Part shown: piece by piece, positions 23,940-34,900 of the stretch
How the letters are laid out: each line of letters opens with the position of its first letter
Numbering within the stretch: the stretch's first letter is position 1
NCBI GenBank assembly: GCA_003988855.1
Contig: QYAI01000025.1
Location: forward strand, 62,001 to 126,000
DNA: 64,000 nucleotides
Direction of reading: 5' to 3'
Source: Arachnopeziza araneosa
Lineage: Eukaryota > Ascomycota > Leotiomycetes > Helotiales > Arachnopezizaceae
Notes under the pieces: generated by a model
What the model saw: only the letters and a program-made list of their open reading frames with translations
Told to the model about the DNA's origin: nothing
Database searches by the model: none
Translations under genes and position numbers: made by a program

Positions 23940-25682
23940 ATGTCCTTGTCTCAGAGAGTCACGGCTTTCGAGTCTCTGACTCCAGAGAGAGGATTGTCCC
24001 CTTCTCCAGATTATAATCGAGGGAGAAAACTAAGCTTTTCACCTCTGCCAGAGGAATGGGATGGCCCGATAATTCATTATGAGATCCCACCTGCAATCGG
24101 GGCCTTTGAGGTTCCCAAGAGCAAGAGACTGTGTATGAATTCCCTTCTTAATCCCCAAATATGTGCATGAAATAAATGGGACTAACATTCTGCAGTACAA
24201 ATCGCTATGGCAGTCATTTACTGTCTCTTCGCGGCCGGCATCGTCTTTGGCTACGCTGCACTGAAGCCCATCCTCATCAAAGAACAAGTCTACCGTGATC
24301 GTTGCACGCCCGAGGAAGTGGAGCGTAATGTCCGTGTTTGCTACGACCAGGAAATCCACCTGAATCTCATGTTCACCGTCGCTGCTGTCGGCACCAATGT
24401 CGCGGCTCTACCTATTGGCGCCATCTTGGATAACTACGGTCCTCGAATTTGCGGAATCATCTCCTCATTTTTGTTGACGATTGGAGCGCTGTTGTTTGCG
24501 TACAGTTGGCAGCTTCCTTTTGATGGTTACATCCCAGGCTATCTTTTCTTGGCCCTTGGAGGCCCGTTTACGTACATCAGCAGTTTTCAACTGAGCAATG
24601 CATTCCCAAAACATTCAGGACTGATCTTGGCCCTTTTGACGGGCAGTTTTGATAGCAGTAGTGCTGTGTTTTTGGTGTATAGCATCATCTATAAGTGGTC
24701 TAATAACACCTTCTGGCCTAAGAAATTCTTCCTGGCATATCTAGTTGTTCCAGCTTTTATCCTGCTTGTTCAACTATTCATCATGCCGAAATCGTCATAC
24801 AAGACCGTAGGAGAGCTGGTTCAGCAGGTAGAGGAATCTGATGAAGTTTTCGATGACCAGGTGGATGAGAATACGTCGTTGCTGGCGGAAGAGCGAAGAC
24901 AGAGACACATGAGCGTCGTCAGCGAGATTACGGAACTCCTAGGCTCTAAATCTGGAGCCAAGCAGGTGAAGAAGGAAGAGACCAAGAACAAAATTTCTGG
25001 AGTCTGGGGCGCCATGCATGGAAGGACCGTCAAGGAACAAATCACCTCTCCCTGGTTCATCCTCATCACACTTTTCACCGTCGTCCAGATGACCCGAATC
25101 AACTATTTCGTTGCCACCATCCGCCCACAGTACGAATATCTCCTAGACCATACCCAAGCCGTTGAAGTGAACAATTTCTTCGACATTGCCTTACCCCTAG
25201 GTGGACTAATCGCCATCCCCTTCATCGGTTTAGTACTCGACCACTCCAGCACCGTTTTCGTGCTCTCGGCCCTCGTCACCTTTGCCACCATTATTGGCGT
25301 CCTAGGCTGTCTTCCCTATTCCTGGGCAGCATACGCCAATGTCTGCCTTTTCGTGGTTTATCGTCCTTTCTACTATACCACCATCTCCGATCTATGTGCC
25401 AAAGTTTTTGGTTTCCGCACGTTCGGCACCGTCTACGGACTTATTATTTGCTGTGCCGGGTTATTCAACTTCACTTCCAGTGGGTTGGATGCTCTCTGCC
25501 ACAAGGTTTTCGATGGGAATCCAATCCCTGTTAATTTGATGCTGTTGGCTTCAGCTTTGCTGGTTGGTTCGATATTGTGTGTTTTTGTGGGAGTGAAGGC
25601 GTATCAGATCAGGAGAGATGCGTTGGAATATGATGCAGATAATACCTCGGAGACGGCGATCCCTGGTTCTGATGGTTCATAG
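23940..25682 (+). CDS. MFS transporter, FMP42/SLC43-like
   Basis: Two exons, 23940-24132 and 24196-25682, give about 559 residues. The intron begins GTATGA and ends CTGCAG. The N-terminal 70 residues are soluble and Ser/Pro-rich. About twelve hydrophobic helices follow, broken near residues 275-360 by a charged cytosolic loop rich in Glu, Asp and Lys. The tract GAILDNYGPRICG after helix 2 is the conserved MFS loop 2-3 motif. Overall it resembles fungal FMP42-type carriers, related to the SLC43 amino-acid carrier family. The substrate and the membrane are not evident; yeast Fmp42 was found in mitochondrial and vacuolar fractions. The gene ends 212 bp from the convergent FolB-like gene. Confidence 0.85.
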
Positions 25683-25894
25683 TGGCTATGATGGTCGAGC
25701 TGAATGAAGAGACATTTTAGTCTTGTGAAGAAGCTGTGGTGCATAGCAGGGAGTTTGCTCATTTGGGCGGGCAAAATTTTGGATTATGGGTCTATCTAGT
25801 CTATACTCTTAGCTGTTTACTGCATATAATTCACGGTAGAAACAAGTTTGAGACTGAATAACAATTTCTTGGCCATCTTGAGCTGCAAAGTTCA

Positions 25895-26975
25895 TCAAGC
25901 ATTATTCTTTGTAATCCATTCGTTTAGACCCCCTTGTAGAGGATACGGCGGCGCTTGAGCTAGTCCCATATGCAGTTTCTTCGCAAGTTCAGATGCTTCC
26001 GGATTCGAGTCAACTAGTATTTCAACCGCAGGAGCATCCGCAAAAGTAACGGCCGTAGGCTTCTCCAGCCTTATCCTTATTTTTGGATGATTGAAAATCG
26101 CATCTGCACTCGACCGTCTGGCAGCTTGTAGATGCGGAAGCAGGAAGTATTGTATAATCCTCTCTCCGAGATGGGCAGCTAATGCTTCGAGGGTTTGAAA
26201 CGCCGACTCTTCAATGCTCTATGTGCTAGATTTGAGGAGAGCACTTGATGGACTAAGAGGGAGAGTAGGAACATACCTTGGAAATAATCTCCTCGAGTTC
26301 GCAATAAGCATCCACCATCCTATCCCACCGATCCATCTCCACTGTTGCTATAACCGATTGTTTCGCTAACCTCTCGTTGCTATTCACTCCTATCAAAGTC
26401 GGGATCCGTAGCTCTCCTAATGCTAAAAGCATGGAATACGCAATTGGCCCTTCCCCTCGAGCAGAATATGCAAAAGCGCCTTTGAGACTGATCCCCGACC
26501 CTAATAGTGAGGCCTTCGGCAGCACAATCTGAATTTCCAGCTTCGTCATCGCGGCGCACTTCAGGACCGGCTCCGTATCCCTATCTACCTTCCCGCTGGT
26601 ATTCAGATATTTAGGTAAGATATCCGTATGCGTAAGGTAGAAATGAATATACGAGAGTAAAGCGCGAAGGTGCATTGGGACAGGCATAGTCTCATCATTA
26701 CACAATTCTGTGAACTCCACACATGCTCGGAGGATGCTCTTTGAGAGGATTCCATAGTGGATGGTGGAGTCGGCGACGGTGTCGCTTGCAGAGGAGGAGG
26801 AGAAGGGATGTCGTAGAGAGATGGTGGAGCTGATCAGGACTGGTTGTGGTTTGGAGGGGCGACCCCAGGCGTCCTTTGCGACGGGGAGAACGGTCGAGAG
26901 GTTGCTCACTCGAATTACGGTGTGTGGTTCTCCGCTGGAAGTAGTAAGATCCCACGTACTGAGAAGAGGTGGCAT
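25895..26975 (-). CDS. FolB (dihydroneopterin aldolase-like) domain protein
   Basis: Two exons, 26975-26277 and 26218-25895, join over a 58-nt GTATGT..ATAG intron to give about 340 residues. The N-terminal part has paired beta strands with the tract DTVADSTIHYGIL, matching the tunnelling-fold segment after strand 2 of FolB. The C-terminal part has a long helix and then RIRLEKPTAVTFADAP, matching the final beta hairpin with the conserved Lys-Pro. Between these halves there is an insert of roughly 100-130 residues that bacterial FolB (about 120 residues) lacks. Fungal folate synthesis normally uses a trifunctional FolB-FolK-FolP protein, so this separate copy is probably a paralogue of other or unknown function. 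I could not find a clear counterpart of the catalytic Glu before strand 2. Role: inference only. Confidence 0.75.
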
Positions 26976-27240
26976 GATCAGTTTGAGAGGGATGTGAATT
27001 GTGCAACAAATTGTGGAAAGTAGAGAAGCTTCTATCAAAGGGAAGAAAGAGATGGAGAGGGGCAGAATTTGCCGGGCGGTGTACGGTCAGGTTATCCAGT
27101 CATCCAACCGTAAAGGGCAGTGCAAACTATTCCATCTGCGTTATTCACCGTTGGTCCTTTGCTCTTCTTCCTCTTCATATTAACTGGCTCTTATTGAATT
27201 CTAATTAGTCCTACCCCTCAGCTTCAGTACAGCTAAAAAC

Positions 27241-27660
27241 ATGACTAAAATCCTATCCCTTCCCCCAGAGTTACTATTCAAAGTGTTCCAAAACCTCGAT
27301 CCCGTACATTCCGTCTGCCTAGGGCTAGCCTCTCACAGTCTATACAAAATCCACCGAGCTATTCATAGAAAAGTGACCTTGGACAGATGTACCTATGATT
27401 GTCCAGTCCCTGGTTGCAAACTGTCCACGATATGCTTTCTCTACAAACACCTTCAAAACTGGAAGCCAAAAGATTTGGTATACTGCCATGGTTGCCACCT
27501 ATACGGGTTAAATCCAAGCTCCAATCAGAGGAATGAGTTGGGGTTTCGGGAAAGATGTCAGAGATGTGAGGCTGCTCCAAAAGAGGAATTGGAGCTCGTG
27601 AAGTCGTTCAGATCACGGCAACTCCAGACGATACCGCACCAGAATCCTTTACCGAGCTAA
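27241..27660 (+). CDS. Small F-box protein with Cys-rich tail
   Basis: This intronless frame encodes 139 residues. It begins with an F-box (ILSLPPELLFKVFQNLDP, about residues 4-45), the Skp1-binding motif of SCF ubiquitin ligases. The rest carries nine Cys residues and ends in a probable zinc-binding pattern, with CPVPGC, YCHGC and CQRC pairs. Many Pezizomycotina F-box proteins carry a similar Cys-pair segment after the F-box. No WD or LRR substrate-binding repeats follow, so it is shorter than a typical SCF receptor. The substrate is unknown. It sits head to head with the FolB-like gene (265 bp between start codons) and tail to tail with the MBOAT gene. Confidence 0.7.
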   Translation: MTKILSLPPELLFKVFQNLDPVHSVCLGLASHSLYKIHRAIHRKVTLDRCTYDCPVPGCKLSTICFLYKHLQNWKPKDLVYCHGCHLYGLNPSSNQRNELGFRERCQRCEAAPKEELELVKSFRSRQLQTIPHQNPLPS

Positions 27661-27823
27661 ATACGGGTTTCCAGCGTTTGTAGTATCCTAATTGTTTCTT
27701 CATAGTCAAATAGTGTAAGACTTCCAAAATGTGGTATTTCCATGCTAATTTAGATGCAGTATCGAACATGGTTACTCATTGCCACCAAGGAGATAGCCAA
27801 GATTAGATCATCTTTTCTTACGT

Positions 27824-29234
27824 TCAGAACTTCGGAGCATCGCACAACTCTCTCCACGGAATCCGGGAAAGTCCATTTGGAATATTCAGTCCACTTGCCA
27901 CCCAACTCGCAAGAGCAGTTTCGAAAGCCCATGCCAGTGTCGCTTTGATCCAGTGTCTCTTTTTACCCCAGATGACCGCTTCTGTCACAGTAGCTATTCC
28001 ATTCAAGAAGAAGAATATGCCAACTCTATAGAGAGCTTCTCTGTGAAGTATAGGGTATAAAGCATACATGTGAAATACAGCCATCAAAGTAAATGCTCCT
28101 AGGACACCTACCGAACGAGCAACGCTGTTCGGAATGCCATATTTTGGTAATCCTGTGCGAAGAGGTACATATGCGAGAGACGTGCATGGTGATGCAAATG
28201 CATTGTGCCACGTTTCGGACCTGGGATGTTCAGCAGTTTTTCAAGTTCTTACATCATAGATGCTAACCAAAACCCCGTTAAGCTATCAGCCAAATAGAGA
28301 GGGCCAAAAAGCGCGGGACTACTCTTATACCGAACTAACAACTGCATCGATGTCCAAATAATATAAATAGCCAACAATACCTCAAAAGCCAGGATAGTAG
28401 GAAGATTCTGGGGAAGAGATTGCAGGAGAGCGAAGGTTGCTGTGTCTGGGAACCCCGGGGAGTTAGTATTTTCCTTTTAGAGCATATATCAAGAGTAAGG
28501 AGGATTAAATTTGCTAGATATGGTTGTCCTGAGAGTGCATCACTTGAATTACTCTGTCTCAGGAGCAAAAATAACAAAGGATTGATAGAGCCCAGGGATC
28601 TTACGGATAACGAGTTGGAGCGGCTCATTGAAATTTTCCTGATCTCTGGGTACTCGGATATGGTTTGGGATGAAGGATTCATATCTTAATTCTGTGAGGA
28701 CTATGATGGAAAAAAGCCAGTCTGGAGGTCGTTTTCCTACTGCCCAGGTAGGTAGAGAGTTCCGGCGTGCCCAGATATCCAGGAGTTTCATAGTTCCAAC
28801 TCGGCAAAGTCAGCTTAAATCCTATGCTCTATGTATTTTAAAGGAGAAAATAATAGATCTCATCTTTCAATTTATTGCCAGTTATAATACATCCCAGGGG
28901 TCAGAGACTGAAAAATAACATACTAGCAACTACAATAATTAGTTTATATCTATCTCTAACCTGCTCTCTACTTACTTGCGAAATTCTGTAAACACCTCAC
29001 TGGCCTACAAGAAATAGGCGACACATAAGGCGCGATCCAAAATGCAGCTAACGACAAAGTAGTTAAGACCTTATAAGATCGGAAACGCCTCTTGGTGTGG
29101 AAATATATGGAGAAATAGAGCAGTTCCGTAGGGACGAGGAGGTAGATCGTGGCTCTCGTAACTTCATGACCCAACTGATGGACTGCTGGTGGAAGTCGGA
29201 GATCTGTGAGGAGGATGGGCGATGAGATGTTCAT
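27824..29234 (-). CDS. Wax synthase-type MBOAT O-acyltransferase
   Basis: Four exons (29234-28976, 28799-28605, 28445-28268, 28220-27824) keep frame at every junction and give about 342 residues. The introns are about 176, 159 and 47 nt; the first ends after the branch sequence GCTGAC. The protein has about eight hydrophobic helices. Family marks are KLLDIWARRNSLP after the second helix, ETWHNAF around residue 215 (the WH motif of wax synthase/MBOAT proteins) and FHMYAL near residue 250, which supplies the second conserved His. Fungal members acylate alcohols of terpenoids and sterol-like products, often inside biosynthetic clusters. No terpene synthase, P450 or PKS lies in this window, so the acceptor is unknown. 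The first intron is crowded with stop codons, which makes the gene look broken if it is not spliced. Confidence 0.75.
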
Positions 29235-31981
29235 TTTGAGAGGAGTGAGATGGGCAGACAGCCTTCTCTCTATGGTTTACGAGGGAGGTCGCTTGAGCTC
29301 TTGAAGCTTCTTAAAGGGAGTGATCTTGTTACAACCCCAATCCCTTGTTTCGCTCGAATTGATTCCTGGAATTGTGTGCTTCTCAGCAACGACATGAGCG
29401 ATGGAATCAAAGATGAGTTTAGTCAGATACCCGGAACTCTCGGAATGCTAGTTGTTGATCGGAACCGGACGAATCTCCGGCGTGGTGTCGTCGGGTGTGT
29501 TCAGCTTGGAAAAGGACATCATATATTCTATGCCGACGAAAGAAAAAGAATGGAATGATGTTCTTGGAATTTATAAGCAAGGGCGTGGTATATTGAGTCG
29601 GTTTCTGAAAGCGGTATAGTTGTTTGTGACTGCTGCGTTGTCAGCAACTGGGTTACGTTGGAACCTGGCGAACGATAAGGCTGGGGTGTCGGAATCATGA
29701 AGAGTTGAAGTAGCTAACATGGAATGAAATTTGAATTTGTTCTTCATTGTCGTTATACTGGGTAGGACGAAACTGAATTTAAAATGGTTTCTCTCTCGGA
29801 GATAGTTCTGTGTTCTAATTTCAAAATGAGATGCTCGATTCGTCCTTTCAAGGATGCGGAGAGTCTTTTCTCACAATTGCATCGATTCTTTTATGCTCTC
29901 AGAGACACATTCAAAATTTTGTAGGAACAGGTAATTATGCCTCTCTACATCCAAGCTAGAGGCTGATGGCAAATTTCTCTCTCATGGCCTCGCCGTAGTA
30001 AAATAAGTAACGGACTTGGAGCGAGAGCAAGACTTACGAAAGCAAAAACACTCTTTTGCTGAGCCACGCCTGCTTTCCCGAACAAGCTTTACATCGAATA
30101 CTGGGCCTTTGTTTCCAATAACCGGCCTAAACAAAGCCCCGGCGGCGATGGCTGATGCCCCAAAAAAAATAAAGTCCCCGAAACTATCAATCTAGTGCAC
30201 TATCTTGAACTGAACTCAAAATTGTATCTCACCGAATGCCGTAGAAAAACGTCGCAGATAGACAAATTATTCAATAGACTTGATGTTCAAATAGTCTACT
30301 GGGGAAGTTAACGGTTTTTATGAACAGAGATTGAAGGCTATTCTGCTTACAGCGAACCAGAAAGTGTTATGGGTGTTGTGAAGGGCCCAATACTAGCAAT
30401 GAAAAGTCGGTATTCTGGCTTATCGATGCTGTAATCCTCTTGATAGGAGCACTGTAGGTAATATCGATACGGGAAACAAGAAGCCTGACAGCAATCAGAA
30501 AACCTAGTCCAGGGGCCAGATAGACAGATCCAGTCTAAAGAGTAGTAAACCTGTATAGCCCGCCAAAAGTTGCCTCAAATTGAGTTCAAAGGCTGAACAT
30601 AGTTACGTATACCAGCGCTTGATGTGCAGCCATAGTATGACAATTGGCTGCTGAACAGAATACGAAAAGGACGCTGAGTCGACTTGGCCAGTTTCTGGTT
30701 AAGGTGTCTGTCGTCTTCAATCTTCAAAATAATACAGTAGCAGGAACAAGCTCTCATCATGGCGACTCCAGATTTTGAAGCACGACAGCACCAAGCAAGG
30801 TACCCAAACTTGGACCTATAAGAAGATCGATAAGATACTATCCGAAGATACCAGCATGTTTACTCGGAGTAGACGTATCGGAAATGTGCCCTCCCCCATT
30901 GGTAATACCGACCTCTGTCATTTTATTAGTGTTAAAAACTTCCAAGAAGCCTGTCAAAGAGCATAAGGAGATAAGTGTAAGTATGTTTTGCTGGGGCCGT
31001 GCGAATTTCAAGGAGAGCGAAAGTAGTCAAGTAAACTAGGTATATCATTTTCTTTCGAAAGGTTCCTGGAAAGAGGTGTAAGAATGAGAGGTCCGATTCT
31101 CAGCAAGGTAACAAAGTAATTTATCATCCGATAACCTCGCTTTGGAACATGTAGAGACTTTCTTATATTCTCAATACCAGAGTTGAGTATAGAACTTGCA
31201 GATTTTCCTAGAGTTACTATTATCAAAGTTTGAGCGACACAGAACTAGATGGCTTACTTGACATGCTTGCAATAATAGCTACATTGGCAAGCTTCTTCCA
31301 TCTTGCTAAGTCCTTGGGTTTGTGCCATCCTCTTTGTTAGTTTCGACAAGCTAGCTCCTTTATGAGTGTGTAATTGCTGTGGTTGTTATTTTACAATTCT
31401 ATCATACTCACCGCTTCTTGAGTGTTGACCATGAAGTAGTGGTGACGTCTCGTTCATAGTCTCTCTCACTGTTCGCGGATGTTTGGTAGAGCCGAGTTCT
31501 TTGGAGGAAACAAATGTCAGAGAAAGCAATACCAAATAATGGTAGGGAAGTGAAAGACACCAGGAGGATGTTGATTATACCACCTGGCCTCCTCAGAATA
31601 CGATAACTTACTCAGTACAACATCTGTGCTAGAGCGATATCAGTCTCGGAGCTCCTAATATTGCCGCTTCTCCTACATTCTTGGTCTGCCTCCGGCCGAA
31701 AATTTGCGACAGTCTTCTTTCTCGATTGAAACGCCGATGCTAAAATCCTGAATGGCTCTTAGGCTTGATAATTGTCTGATTGCGTCACTAACAAAAGAGA
31801 GGGAGGTATCGGCGTGACCGGGGTGCCTATCTAAGCGCGGTGTCACAGGATCGCGTGAACAACACGCCGAGGACAAAAGACATGTGTGGTGAGAACGTAT
31901 CATCGCCTGAACCATGATTTCGCCGTGCTACTATACCAGAGACGATGACCCGTTAGACATAGAGCACTCGGCATAGCGAAG
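29235..31981. other. Gene-poor stretch, 2.7 kb
   Basis: No frame here resembles a known protein and none is longer than about 102 residues. The stretch is AT-rich with short homopolymer runs. I saw no terminal repeats, transposase or reverse-transcriptase remnants. It contains the promoters of the MBOAT gene (-) and REV1 (+). Confidence 0.5.
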
Positions 31982-34900
31982 ATGGGAAGCAGGCTGGAAA
32001 AGAACTCGGACTCCGTTCGGAAAAGGATCGAGAGTCATACCTTCGAGAATGAGGCGGGCGATGAGTATGAAGGTAGCAAATTTGGCGGATTTCCTGATTA
32101 CTTCCGTCGGAAAAAGATCAAACTTCAGAATCTCGACGCTGAAATCCGCTCGGCCTCAGAGGGTTGCCCACAGATCTTTCGAGGTATTGTAGCCCATGTG
32201 AACGGATACACTCAGCCTTCCTTAAACGAACTACACAGACTTATCGTCACGCATGGAGGCGGCTTTATGCAGTATCTTGATGGAAAAACCACTGTCACCC
32301 ATATCATTGCCGCAAACCTTACTCCAAAGAAAGCTGTTGAGTTTCGAAGATACCGCATTGTCAAGCCAGCATGGATTGTTGACAGTGTGGTAGCTGGTAA
32401 ACTGCTGCCCTGGGATACTTATAAGGTTTTGGATGAAGGCTCAGGGCAACGGGTTCTAGGATTTGAGGAGGGCAAAGTGGTGAGCCAGGCTAATACACCT
32501 TTAAGAACTTATCGGGAACAGACTCACACCGGTTGGTACACAAGTCAAGTCAAAGCTATTGCGGATGGCATAGATGCTGAAGTCGGCGCTCAATTTCCTA
32601 CTTCTCAAGCTGTTGCTATGAATGGACAAACGGATTTAACTTCCAACCCATCAGAAACACAAAGGCCCACACTTGAAAAAATAGCTACTGCTGAAATCGA
32701 AACTCTTGCGGACATTCCCAGTTCTTTTGAAAGCTTTGAAGTTACATCGTCACTAGAGGCTGCGTTGAACAATCCTATGACAGATGTAAAGAGTCCTCGC
32801 CATGAAAATCGAGGCACTGGCTCATATATTTCTACGACACAGCATACATGGAGTCTAAACTCGGAAAACGTTGGAGATCGTCAAGAATCGGATACAGACT
32901 TTGATATTCTAAAGATCTCCGCTTCATCGGACGAGATAGCTACCCTGAATAAGTTCCAGCAAACCTCTCCATCCAAAGAAGCTAAGGACATGACCGCTGA
33001 AGAACACAACGCCCTTTTGTTAGCTGATCCTCATATCAGGAAATCGTCGACAGCCAACCCTAATTTTATACAGCAATACTATTCCGAATCTCGTTTGCAT
33101 CACTTATCAACGTGGAAATCAGACCTGAAGTCCCGATTTCAACAAATGGCGGCTGAGAAATCGGCTTCTCAAAGCCCAATAACCAAGCGCAAGCCTGGAA
33201 TCAGACGATATGTAATGCATGTGGATTTTGACAGCTTCTTTTGCGCAGTATCCCTCAAAAGTGCCCCAGAATATATCGACAAACCGGCAGTGGTCGCCCA
33301 CGGAAGTGGAACTGGATCTGAGATTGCGAGTTGTAACTATCCTGCCCGAGCTTTGGGAGTCAAGAATGGAATGTGGATGAAGAACGCACTCAAACTGTGT
33401 CAAAATATCAAAGTACTGCCGTATGACTTTCCTGCCTACGAAGAAGCGAGCAGAGGATTTTACGAGTGCATCCTAGATGTTGGAGGTATTGTACAAAGTG
33501 TGAGCGTGGATGAGGCGCTAGTGGACATTACAAGCTTGTGCTCACTGGCTGGAGGGACTGATGGAGTAGGGATACAAGAGAGTAGCATTTGGCGAGAACA
33601 GGAAAATGCTGACGAGATTGGACGTGAACTACGAAAACACATTAAGGAGAAGACCGGCTGTTCTGTGTCGATTGGAATTGGCAGTAACATTCTTCTTGCG
33701 AAAGTTGCCCTTCGAAAAGCGAAACCAGCCGGGCAACATCAGATCAAACCCGAAGATGTACTCGACTTCATCGCTGAGCTGCCTGTTCGAGATTTGCCAG
33801 GGGTTGCATACAGTATTGGAGGGAAGCTTGAGGATATTGGAGTCAAACTTGTAAAAGATGTTCGTCAACTTACAAAAGACCGCCTCATGACAGTCCTCGG
33901 TCCCAAGACAGGCGAAAAGATCTGGGATTACTCTCGTGGAATCGATTGGAATGAGGTAGGGGAACAAGTCGTCCGAAAGTCTGTTTCTGCAGAAGTAAAT
34001 TGGGGGATCCGGTTTATCTCTCAACCCGAAGCTGAAGAGTTTGTGCAAAATTTATGTGCTGAACTTCAGCGCCGCCTAGTTGACCAGAAAGTCAAAGGTC
34101 GACAGTTTACCATGAAGATTATGAGAAAAGCTGCAGATGCTCCTCTGGATCCACCAAAGCATTTAGGTCACGGGAAATGCGATACATTTAACAAGAGCAT
34201 TGTGCTAGGGGTATCAACCAACAATGCTGAGATCATTGGGAGAGAAGCTGTCTCAATTCTGCGTAGCTATGGGTTTTCGCCAGGCGAACTGAGAGGCCTA
34301 GGTGTGCAAATGACAAAATTAGAGCCTATCAAAACTTCGGCCAAGATGCCAGATGGAAGCCAACGGCGTATAAGCTTTGCACCTGCCGCGCCAAAGTCTA
34401 GCAAACAGATCAATAATGATCCTATTGATGATCCCCAGACACCTAGAAAGTTAAAAGATACTCTAGCAGATCCCGACAAAGCTATCAACAACTCCGTTGA
34501 AGATCCAATTGACGAATTAGCCACCCCCACAAAGCCCAAGACTGGAGCCTCCCGATTTCTGGGGGAAAATGATCCTATAGATGAATTAGAGAGCCCCCAG
34601 AAAACGAGAACTACGCTTGTCCATCCCGCTGCAGCTATTGCAAGAGCAAACGCAGTGGATCAGAGTGCAAAGAAGTTGAACGTCACCGGTACACAATTTG
34701 TAATCCACTCACAAATTGACACAAATATTTTGACTGAACTCCCACTGGACATCCGGTCAAAGCTTATGGCTCAGAGTAAATCTCGAACAAGCTCAAGAAG
34801 TAGGTCTCCGTCAGTTATGTCAAGATCTGCAAGTCCGATGGACGAAGAGCATATAGCTCTACCTTTACAGTTGGATCCCGAAGTCTTTGAAGCTTTACCT

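Noticed and set aside
28606..28975. Idea that the MBOAT gene is a pseudogene
   Set aside because: The stops lie in introns with good donor, branch and acceptor sites; splicing restores a full family-like protein.
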